Shown here: in pieces, positions 1 through 5,977 of the stretch
Numbering within the stretch: the first letter of the stretch is position 1
How the letters are laid out: every line of letters starts with the position of its first letter
NCBI GenBank assembly: GCA_021107345.1
Contig: JAIOSX010000264.1
Coordinates: 1-8,692, forward strand
From: Candidatus Aegiribacteria sp.
Lineage (GTDB): Bacteria; Fermentibacterota; Fermentibacteria; Fermentibacterales; Fermentibacteraceae
Direction: 5' to 3'
Length of the DNA stretch: 8,692 nt
Notes under the pieces: model-generated
Seen by the model: the letters and a program-made list of their open reading frames with translations, nothing else
What the model was told of the DNA's origin: nothing
The model's database searches: none
Made by a program: the position numbers and the translations under genes

Positions 1-621
1 CTGGATATTATCCATATCCATTATACCTGGTATGAATAGAACAGGTTTGCCCATTTCGGTTGCCCTGCCTACAGCATCATCAACAGCCGCAAGCCCTGCT
101 ATTTCACGAATGTAGAGTTCTTTCCCCCGTTTTCCGCTTTCGATATAGTAAACTATGACTGCCATTATCAAGAAAAGGATAATAAACATTCCAATACGGC
201 CCTTGTAAATCCACTGGGCTGACGATACGGCTTCGGCTCTGTCCGAGCATGCCTCTACAGTATCCCCCAGATAGGAGACTATCCAGTAGCTGTATTCAGT
301 ACCGCTATCCGCCGATCCATCATTATACATGACAATACTCACCGGCATAGTGGTAATAAGTTCTTCGTATCCTGCGGGATCGCTCCTCATCACTCCCAGT
401 GAATCCGGCATAATACCGTCGGTTTCCATGAACCAGGTCAGGCTGACCGAACCGCCCGCATCTTCCGGCGTATCCGAAGCCTCAAGATTCACCGCTCTGC
501 ATACTTCCAATTCCTCAGCCGCCTCAGTCACGATGCTTTCAGGCGGGTCTGCGTTATCGGCCAGTACTGCTCCCGCCGCAAATAACAGCAGGAAAATCAA
601 AAAGGCCGAAAGGTTATTCAT
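1..621 (-). CDS. Exported/membrane protein resembling DUF6754, N-terminal part only
   Basis: The frame from ATG 621 is open to the left edge, giving 207 residues of a longer protein. Residues 1-21 form a signal peptide (hydrophobic FLIFLLLFAAGAVL, likely cleavage after AVLA). Residues about 38-139 are acidic and beta-rich, with VNLEASDTPEDAGGSVSLTW and EYSYWIVSYLGD, like a fibronectin type III-type extracellular domain. A transmembrane helix follows at about 141-161 (GMFIILFLIMAVIVYY), then a cytoplasmic segment beginning ESGKRGKELYIREIAGL and AVGRATEMGKPVLFIPGI. The last part matches my memory of the DUF6754 family of membrane proteins; that name is recall, not a search. The topology is signal, outside domain, one helix, cytoplasmic remainder. 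It follows the MutL-like and KOW-like genes on the same strand after an 85-nt gap with a hairpin. Function is unknown; the cytoplasmic part could be where the ATPase or its partner docks, which is inference only. Confidence 0.8.
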   Translation of the reverse strand, partial: MNNLSAFLIFLLLFAAGAVLADNADPPESIVTEAAEELEVCRAVNLEASDTPEDAGGSVSLTWFMETDGIMPDSLGVMRSDPAGYEELITTMPVSIVMYNDGSADSGTEYSYWIVSYLGDTVEACSDRAEAVSSAQWIYKGRIGMFIILFLIMAVIVYYIESGKRGKELYIREIAGLAAVDDAVGRATEMGKPVLFIPGIMDMDNIQ

Positions 622-632
622 ACTCCCTCCTT
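622..632 (-). promoter_or_regulatory. Shine-Dalgarno site of the DUF6754-like gene
   Basis: AAGGAGGGAGT directly precedes the ATG at 621. This site supports an independent start of translation after the hairpin and fixes the N-terminus as a typical signal peptide. Confidence 0.6.
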
Positions 633-647
633 ACCAGTGATAAGCAA

Positions 648-671
648 GTGCCCCGGTAGATCCCGGGGCAC
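648..671. repeat. Perfect 9-bp inverted repeat (hairpin) between genes; possible weak terminator
   Basis: GTGCCCCGG (648-656) and CCGGGGCAC (663-671) form a GC-rich 9-bp stem with a 6-base loop. It lies 36 nt after the stop of the 373-residue protein gene and 27 nt before the next start on the same strand. In the minus-strand transcript it is followed by TTGCTTATC, which is a poor U-tract, so full termination is doubtful. Attenuation, an mRNA processing or stability element are equally possible. The plus-strand side has CATCCTTCTTTT after the stem, but no plus-strand gene ends here. Nothing else recognisable lies in the 622-706 gap apart from a ribosome site. Confidence 0.5.
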
Positions 672-706
672 ATCCTTCTTTTACGAATCGATTATTACGT
701 ACAATA

Positions 707-1828
707 TTATTCCTCTATAAGTTCCACGTTGGCCCGCGGAACGGTAACTACTTCTCCGTTATCGAATTTCACATCGAGAACCCTTACCTTAGCTTCAGAA
801 TCAAGCACCTGCAATTCCGCAGGAAGCGCTTCAACTGTACCCAGTTTTCCGAAATAGGGAGCCCGGATGCAACGGATGGGAGAACCTATGTCCATAGCGC
901 CTGCAAGCTTATCCGAACTCTTTTCCGTTTCGGCTTCATCAACGGGAATAACAACTTCCGGACGCATGACCCCGGCTCTTATCTGTGTGGCACCGTTTAC
1001 GCTTGCGAGTAGCCCTTCACGGGATTTAAGAAGATTAAAAGTCTCGCTGGCCATGGTCATTCTTCCGAAACCTTCCGTCAGAACAAGGGTAATTCCGTTC
1101 TTCTCATGGCCTGTTATGGCAACTCCAAGCTCGTATCCGAGGAATTCTTTCAGGTCTTTGTCATCGAAACCGCCTACGATGATGGCTTTCACTCCGGCTT
1201 TAATAGCCCTGTTCAAAGCAGTGTAGGATACGAATGAACCGCCAAGCAGTACTTTCCCCCTGCATGACTCATCGATAAGATCCTCTGTAAGTTCATCTGA
1301 AGGTCCGTCTGTAAGTACCTTGAGCTCACCTCTGGTTTCACCTCCAACACCAAAAATACCCTGAACGAAAGTTGCGTTCGATTCCACTACTACACCTTCG
1401 TTCTTGAGAACCTCAGTGACGGTCCCTCTGAGATAAGCGTCTATCTCAACCGGAACAGGGGGTTCACGGAGAACAGCCTGGCCGGTTATCTTGTTGTAGC
1501 TTTCGAATGTACCCTCTATGGGCGATCTCACCGTATTTTTGAAAAGACCGAAGAATCCCCTGGTCTGACCTAGAACATGATTCTCCTCGATACTTTCGCC
1601 TTCCTTTACGAAAAGCAGTTCGGGAATATCCCCGGGGGGAAGACCCATAACATTTGCTATATTGAGCATCTTCACATTTCCCGGAAGATGTGTCTTCGCA
1701 ACAATGGTATCAGCAGTAACGGAATCCCCCGCTACCACGAGAGTCTCGCCTGCAAGCGGCAGTCTTCTTTCCTTGCGTACCAGTGTATGATCCGCAACTC
1801 TCAGACCCGGTGTATATGCAAACGCCAT
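707..1828 (-). CDS. Uncharacterised 373-residue protein: sandwich-like N-terminus, KOW-like C-terminus
   Basis: Function unknown. Residues about 15-150 alternate short beta strands and glycine turns (LPLAGETLVVAGDSV, VKEGESIEENHVLGQ, VRSPIEGTFESYNKITGQ, GTVTEVLKNEGVVVE), a pattern like barrel-sandwich hybrid (lipoyl/biotinyl-type) folds, but with no obvious modified-lysine motif. Residues about 155-295 look alpha/beta: GGSFVSYTALNRAIKAGVKA, IIVGGFDDKDL, GYELGVAITG, LTEGFGRMTMA, VNGATQIRAGVMRPEVVIP. After an acidic linker, residues about 315-371 (PYFGKLGTVEAL, VLDVKFDNGEVVTVPRANVELIE) resemble a KOW-type small barrel. No signal peptide or membrane helix is visible. I recall similar proteins beside long MutL-like ATPases in other bacteria but cannot verify this. 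The start at 1828 shares its A with the ATPase stop (TAATG) and follows GGGAGG. Translational coupling suggests the two products work together, perhaps in fixed ratio. Confidence 0.85.
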   Translation of the reverse strand: MAFAYTPGLRVADHTLVRKERRLPLAGETLVVAGDSVTADTIVAKTHLPGNVKMLNIANVMGLPPGDIPELLFVKEGESIEENHVLGQTRGFFGLFKNTVRSPIEGTFESYNKITGQAVLREPPVPVEIDAYLRGTVTEVLKNEGVVVESNATFVQGIFGVGGETRGELKVLTDGPSDELTEDLIDESCRGKVLLGGSFVSYTALNRAIKAGVKAIIVGGFDDKDLKEFLGYELGVAITGHEKNGITLVLTEGFGRMTMASETFNLLKSREGLLASVNGATQIRAGVMRPEVVIPVDEAETEKSSDKLAGAMDIGSPIRCIRAPYFGKLGTVEALPAELQVLDSEAKVRVLDVKFDNGEVVTVPRANVELIEE

Positions 1829-3702
1829 TATTCGCCTCCCTCAAGCTTGATGAATCTCTCAGGATAGATCCCCAGGGCATTTGACCATTCCTGCAGTTTT
1901 TCTATCCGCAGGGTATCATCTTCCGGAAGTACGAAGGGTCTTCCTCTTCCGTCAAAGATAAGGCCGACAACACCGCCTTCAAGTTCACCAATCCATTCGT
2001 TGCCGGGTCCGTTTCCGACGTCGAGATTCTTCGCGGGTCTGATAACAGCCTGTACTTTTTCTCCAACACCCAGAGGCTCCACATGCATTTTCCCGGGCTC
2101 AATCCTTAAATCAATGGTGGAACCGTCCTGCTTTGTTAAATTGACTTCTGCCAGAACCGCGGCTTTCCTGTTCACTCCCGCAGGCGCAACGCATGCGCCC
2201 AGCCGGATGAGACAGTCCTTGTCAAACACCTCGGTTGCCGCTTCGGGAAGAACCTCCGAAAGCACACCGAGCTGAGGCATCATGAAGATGGAATCCACCG
2301 CGAGCATTGTAATACCCTCCGGAAGGAAAGCGTCAATCACCATCAGGGCAGCCTGGCTTCGCCTCGGTGCATGGGAAAGAACACCACCGGACCCGATTAA
2401 CAGATCCAGATTCATCATGTTGACAAGGGTTGCCCCTGTCTGGGTCTGCTCGAACGCGTCACCGATTGTCCTTTCCTGTGCAACTCCCTTTAGACCTGTT
2501 GCCAGTTCCTTATGCTGAACGAGGGCGAGCCGGAGAGCTTCTCTGGCTATCGCCTGCTCCACTATGAGTTCCTTGAGCATCTGTGGAATTGTAGTGGGGC
2601 GTATCATCTTGTTTCTTATTCTGTTCCTGAGGTCGGCCTCGTCCATATGGAATGGAACCCACCGCATAACATTATCGTAACCGGCACTGACAAATACGTT
2701 GGATACACTGTAGCTCATACCCAGGTTCGCGGATACCGTTCTGTTGAATACGGTTTCCTCTCCGCTATGGAAAACGCTGAACACATCGGTGGTGGCACCG
2801 CCTATATCGACACCCATCACCTCAATGTTCTCGTTCTTCGCAACAGTCTCGATCAGTTTTCCGACTGCACCGGGGGTGGGCATTATTGGAACCTGTTTCC
2901 ATTCACCATTCACATAGTGGCCCGCCCAGTCCATGAGCCTGGGATAACCTGGAGCCTGAGCCATGACATGCTCCATGAAAAGTTCATGAATAGTATCCCT
3001 GGCTGGACCCAGGTTTTCTCTCTCCAGAATAGGTCTGAGATTATCCACGATTTTCAGTTCAACCTGTTCGCCGAGTTCTTCCTCTACCGGTTTTCTGGCG
3101 TCCTTATTACCGGCGTATATTACCGGGAGCTTGTATCCAACGCCGAATCTCGGCTTCGGATCGGCGGCTTTTATTACTTCCGCAAGCTCGATCACATGAT
3201 CGATAGTTCCGCCGTCAATACCGCCGGAAAGAAGGATCATATCCGGTCTGAGCCTTCTTATGTCAGCCACCTTCTCGTGGGGAAGCCGTCCGTCGTTGGA
3301 GGCCACAATATCCATAACGATTGCCCCGGCACCGAGCGCAGCACGCTGGGCGCTTTCACCTGTCATGGATTTCACAACTCCTGCCACGGTCATCTGAAGA
3401 CCGCCTCCTGCAGAGGAGGTTGACATGTAAATATCCACTCCATCGGTACTGTCCGGGGATACCTGCACGCCGTCTTCACCTGGTTTCAGGAATTTGCGTC
3501 CCTCCAGATCTTCAATCTCCCCAACAGCATTCAGTACACCTTTTGTCACATCCTCGGCAGGGGCTTCGACTGTTGTCGGTGCCTCCCCCCTTCGGATGAG
3601 ACGGTACTCACCATCCTTCTTCTCGATAAGAATGGCTTTCGTGGTGGTACTGCCGCAGTCAGTCGCCATTATTCTGGTGATTTCTTTGCTGGCCACCGCC
3701 AT
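1828..3702 (-). CDS. MutL/GlmL-family ASKHA ATPase (glutamate mutase L-like) with C-terminal extension
   Basis: A 624-residue member of the family named for GlmL/MutL, the ATPase encoded between the subunits of clostridial B12-dependent glutamate mutase and thought to protect or reactivate it. ASKHA-fold motifs are clear: phosphate-1 loop DCGSTTTKA at 15-23, STSSAGGGLQM near 94-104, LLSGGIDGG at 157-165, phosphate-2 loop DIGGATTDVFSV at 299-310, and the adenosine motif GSGGVLSHAPR at 437-447. The protein is about 160 residues longer than the roughly 460-residue clostridial type as I recall it. The extra part, about 510-624, is soluble and includes EPLGVGEKVQAVIRPAKNLDVG, GGVVGLIFDGRGRPF and EWSNALGIYPERF (only short pieces quoted). 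No mutase gene is in the window, so a role in glutamate mutase reactivation is not supported by context. Expected to be cytoplasmic; no signal or membrane segment. The stop overlaps the next start by one base (TAATG), indicating coupled translation. The family call is firm, the function open. Confidence 0.88.
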   Translation of the reverse strand: MAVASKEITRIMATDCGSTTTKAILIEKKDGEYRLIRRGEAPTTVEAPAEDVTKGVLNAVGEIEDLEGRKFLKPGEDGVQVSPDSTDGVDIYMSTSSAGGGLQMTVAGVVKSMTGESAQRAALGAGAIVMDIVASNDGRLPHEKVADIRRLRPDMILLSGGIDGGTIDHVIELAEVIKAADPKPRFGVGYKLPVIYAGNKDARKPVEEELGEQVELKIVDNLRPILERENLGPARDTIHELFMEHVMAQAPGYPRLMDWAGHYVNGEWKQVPIMPTPGAVGKLIETVAKNENIEVMGVDIGGATTDVFSVFHSGEETVFNRTVSANLGMSYSVSNVFVSAGYDNVMRWVPFHMDEADLRNRIRNKMIRPTTIPQMLKELIVEQAIAREALRLALVQHKELATGLKGVAQERTIGDAFEQTQTGATLVNMMNLDLLIGSGGVLSHAPRRSQAALMVIDAFLPEGITMLAVDSIFMMPQLGVLSEVLPEAATEVFDKDCLIRLGACVAPAGVNRKAAVLAEVNLTKQDGSTIDLRIEPGKMHVEPLGVGEKVQAVIRPAKNLDVGNGPGNEWIGELEGGVVGLIFDGRGRPFVLPEDDTLRIEKLQEWSNALGIYPERFIKLEGGE

Positions 3703-3717
3703 CTCCCTCCTTCTCCT
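3703..3717 (-). promoter_or_regulatory. Strong, doubled Shine-Dalgarno site of the MutL-like gene
   Basis: Just before the ATG at 3702 the minus strand reads AGGAGAAGGAGGGAG, two overlapping GGAG-type sites within 15 nt. It fixes the start at 3702 rather than at methionine 12 (ATG at 3669), which has no such site. The purine tract follows directly after the stop codon of the preceding small gene. Confidence 0.65.
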
Positions 3718-3718
3718 T

Positions 3719-4129
3719 TTAATCGCTCTTCCGTCTGAAGCTGCTCCAGAAAGATTTCCTGTCCTGTTTTTCCTTCCGGTGAGCTTTCTTCAGCTCCGAT
3801 CGGCGCTGGACTTCAAGAGCGTTTTCTTCTTCAATTGCAATTGTAAGTTTCTCTATGTTTTCCCTGTCTTCGATCATACGGACGAACTTGTAATAATTAC
3901 CCGACTGTACAACAAGAGATACAACCGGGTTAGCGAATATAAGAAGCTGGTTGCCCAGAAACGACAGGGGCTTAATGGACTCAAGGAAAATGATCGCGGG
4001 AACGGTCAGCTGGCGCTGGACTATTTCCTTCGCGATCTTACTCATGAATTCCGAGAAGTCTTCTTCTCCATCGATATCCAGAATATCGTGACTACCCGGC
4101 TGTATGTGCCCTGATGTATTCAAGTACAT
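3719..4129 (-). CDS. Conserved-looking short protein of unknown function, hydrophobic centre and basic tail
   Basis: Function unknown. The 136-residue frame has an acidic N-terminus (IDGEEDFSEF), a semi-hydrophobic centre at about residues 42-76 with VPAIIFLESIKPLSFLGNQ and LIFANPVVSLVV, then MIEDRENIEKLTIAIEEE (85-102), which looks helical, and a strongly charged tail ending in KSFWSSFRRKSD. The centre is suited to a monotopic or hairpin membrane contact and the tail to a charged helix or coiled coil. Regularly spaced hydrophobic positions and lack of low complexity make it look like a real conserved protein. The start is uncertain: ATG at 4129 overlaps the preceding gene by 38 nt and has only AGAGAGG immediately before it; ATG at 4045 would give 108 residues and removes the overlap but also lacks a well-spaced ribosome site. 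The stop is 16 nt upstream of the MutL-like gene, whose ribosome site begins at this stop, implying one transcript. Confidence 0.75.
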   Translation of the reverse strand: MYLNTSGHIQPGSHDILDIDGEEDFSEFMSKIAKEIVQRQLTVPAIIFLESIKPLSFLGNQLLIFANPVVSLVVQSGNYYKFVRMIEDRENIEKLTIAIEEENALEVQRRSELKKAHRKEKQDRKSFWSSFRRKSD

Positions 4130-4520
4130 CCTCTCTGTTTCCGGAGAACTGCACTGACAGTCCCCTGAATTTAGCTAGCCTGGTGGGTTGGGGGAAGGGG
4201 CTGAGAAGAACGCCGTATTTATCAGGCACGATGCTCTTCACCTGGCTCCATTTCTTTATCTCATTGCCGAACGGAGATTTCTTCTGCACGCCCTCGCTGT
4301 CCATTCTGAACCTGCTGGGAAGGAAATACGTCCACCCCGACAGAAAAAGAACCGTTATACCTATCATTCCCCACCAGGGATTATTACCCATTGCCAGTGT
4401 GGCCGTAATCCCCGAAAGCAGTATGATGAGAACATAGGCTGCCGTCGCTCCCGGCCTCTCCTTCGCCGGATGGGATACCCATTCCAGAACTTGATCGGTA
4501 TTCCGAGCTAACTCTTCTAT
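4092..4520 (-). CDS. Small membrane protein with PH-like C-terminal domain, probable ATA start
   Basis: Function unknown. From an ATA codon at 4520 the frame encodes 142 residues: a short N-terminal stretch with EWVSHPAKERP (13-23), two hydrophobic segments at about 25-44 and 49-67 separated by a turn with NNPWW, then a soluble part of about 75 residues (RFRMDSEGVQKKSP, WSQVKSI, GVLLSPFPQP, FRGLSVQF, NREDVLEYIR). Two membrane helices followed by a compact beta-rich domain resembles small bacterial PH-domain membrane proteins; this is pattern recall, not a search. The only ATG in the frame, at 4391, has no ribosome site and falls at the end of the first hydrophobic segment, giving a 99-residue form lacking that helix. 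There is no ATG, GTG or TTG between the upstream in-frame stop and 4391. The ATA overlaps the gcvPB stop (ATAG) and sits 7 nt after AAAGGAG, so I prefer it. The 3' end overlaps the next gene by 38 nt if that gene starts at 4129. Confidence 0.75.
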   Translation of the reverse strand: MEELARNTDQVLEWVSHPAKERPGATAAYVLIILLSGITATLAMGNNPWWGMIGITVLFLSGWTYFLPSRFRMDSEGVQKKSPFGNEIKKWSQVKSIVPDKYGVLLSPFPQPTRLAKFRGLSVQFSGNREDVLEYIRAHTAG

Positions 4521-5977
4521 AGGTTTTCTCCTTTATCAACGGGCTCCACAAGACACAGATCCTTGACAGCCTTCACCTCGTCAAGCCTGAGTACAGGCGT
4601 ATTTATAGGAGCATCCGTTACGAGGTACGGTTTCTCAACTGCTTCTCCGGCTATAGATATCATTGCTTCAGCGAAGGCATCAATGTCCTCCAGACTCTCC
4701 GTCTCGGTAGGTTCTATCATTAACGCCTCGTGTACTATCAGCGGGAAGTATACCGTGGGTGCATGGAAACCATAATCCAGAAGCCTCTTGGCTATATCAA
4801 GTGTCTTAACTCCCTGTTTTGCCTGTCTGTCTCCAGAAAGAACGAATTCATGCATGCACGGACCATTATCGAAGGGGTTATCGAAATAGTCACGAAGTTT
4901 TGCCTTCAGGTAATTCGCGCTGATCACAGCATTCTCACTGACTTCCCTCAGTCCTTCAGCCCCCAGTGTTCTTATGTAGGCGTAAGCCTTGTAAAGGACT
5001 CCTGTATTGCCCTGGAAAGCCAGAAGCCTTCCAAAGGAATCCTGCTTCCTGCAGAGCCGGAAACTTCCGTCATTTTCACGAATAACAGCGGGGTCCGGCA
5101 GGAAACGGGCAAGCTCCTCCGTACAGGCTACAGGACCTGAACCCGGCCCTCCTCCTCCATGCGGGGTTGAAAAAGTCTTGTGGAGGTTCAGATGGCATAC
5201 ATCGAATCCCATATCACCCGGCCTCGCGATACCGAGCAGGGCGTTCATGTTGGCCCCGTCCATGTAGTTCAATCCCCCCGCTTCATGTACTATGGAAGTC
5301 AGTTCCTCGATCCGGGATTCGAAGAGACCGAGTGTATTGGGATTAGTAAGCATGAACACAGCCGTATTGGGACCGGCTTTCCGCCTTAGATCCTCAGGGT
5401 CCACCAGGCCGTATTCGTTGGATTCAACTCCAACAACGACGCAGTCGGCAAGGGTGGAGGTAGCAGGATTGGTTCCGTGAGCGGAATCCGGCATCAGGAC
5501 TTCGTTCCTGTGCGTCTCTCCCCTGCTCTCATGGTAGCTCTTAATGAGCATGATACCGCAGAACTCTCCCTGGGCTCCGGCTGCGGGCTGTAATGACACA
5601 CCCTTGAAACCTGTTATTTCGCAAAGGAACTCACCAAGCCTGTACATCAGTTCCAGGGAACCTGCCGCCAGTGCGTCCGGAACAAGGGGATGAATTCCCG
5701 AGAGGCCCCTGATCCTTGCCAGGTCCTCGTGAAGTTTCGGGTTGTATTTCATGGTGCATGAACCCAGAGGGTACATACCTTTATCAACATGATGATTCAT
5801 CGTGCTGAGATTTATATAATGCCTTAGAATCTGTCCTTCAGTTGCTTCAGGAAGACCTGTCCTGCCTCCGTTTTCCCGTGAAAGCCCGGAGGGTATTCCA
5901 GAGGCGACCGGCACATCAAGCTCTGGCAGCGACACACCCATTCTTCCGGGACTGCTGAGTTCAAATACGGTTTTCAT
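4517..5977 (-). CDS. gcvPB: Glycine dehydrogenase (decarboxylating) subunit 2, PLP-binding
   Basis: This 486-residue protein is the C-terminal, PLP-carrying half of the P protein; with GcvPA it forms the glycine decarboxylase active site. It begins with the expected FELSSPGRMGVSLPELDVP. Other signatures are NLSTMNHHVDKGMYPLGSCT near residues 56-75, DSAHGTNPATS at 164-174, NYMDGANMNALLG near 237-249, and LNLHKTFSTPHGGGGPGSG, in which K267 is the predicted Schiff-base lysine. The length is normal for the separate-subunit form. The start at 5977 overlaps the gcvPA stop (ATGA) and follows GGGGAGG at a normal distance. The last codons also contain AAAGGAG, which appears to be the ribosome site of the next small gene, so the gcv genes probably share a transcript with what follows. 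Confidence 0.97.
   Translation of the reverse strand: MKTVFELSSPGRMGVSLPELDVPVASGIPSGLSRENGGRTGLPEATEGQILRHYINLSTMNHHVDKGMYPLGSCTMKYNPKLHEDLARIRGLSGIHPLVPDALAAGSLELMYRLGEFLCEITGFKGVSLQPAAGAQGEFCGIMLIKSYHESRGETHRNEVLMPDSAHGTNPATSTLADCVVVGVESNEYGLVDPEDLRRKAGPNTAVFMLTNPNTLGLFESRIEELTSIVHEAGGLNYMDGANMNALLGIARPGDMGFDVCHLNLHKTFSTPHGGGGPGSGPVACTEELARFLPDPAVIRENDGSFRLCRKQDSFGRLLAFQGNTGVLYKAYAYIRTLGAEGLREVSENAVISANYLKAKLRDYFDNPFDNGPCMHEFVLSGDRQAKQGVKTLDIAKRLLDYGFHAPTVYFPLIVHEALMIEPTETESLEDIDAFAEAMISIAGEAVEKPYLVTDAPINTPVLRLDEVKAVKDLCLVEPVDKGENL
4528..4534 (-). promoter_or_regulatory. Shine-Dalgarno site supporting the ATA start
   Basis: AAAGGAG on the minus strand, inside the last codons of gcvPB, is 7 nt from the ATA at 4520-4518. 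This is an ideal spacing, and no other start codon lies nearby in that frame. It is the main reason for placing the start of the small PH-like membrane protein there rather than at the ATG at 4391. Confidence 0.6.

Noticed and set aside
614..673. A 19-codon minus-strand frame starting at an ATG in the hairpin and ending inside the DUF6754-like start
   Set aside because: The possible leader peptide begins within the stem, its AAGG lies directly against the ATG, and the peptide has no attenuator-like codon run. Not supportable as a gene.
1660..1680. VKM at residues 52-54 of the 373-residue protein, recalling a biotin-attachment motif
   Set aside because: Flanking residues do not match the Ala/Val-Met-Lys-Met context and hairpin position; the likeness is three residues long and probably chance.
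2512..3423. A 303-residue open frame on the plus strand
   Set aside because: It lies fully antisense to the well-supported MutL-like ATPase gene, and its translation is rich in His, Ser and Tyr with no family resemblance. It is a shadow of codon bias.
3494..4114. A 206-residue plus-strand open frame with a hydrophobic run
   Set aside because: It spans the antisense of two minus-strand genes and their junction. The hydrophobic run comes from the reverse complement of purine-rich ribosome-site and charged codons.
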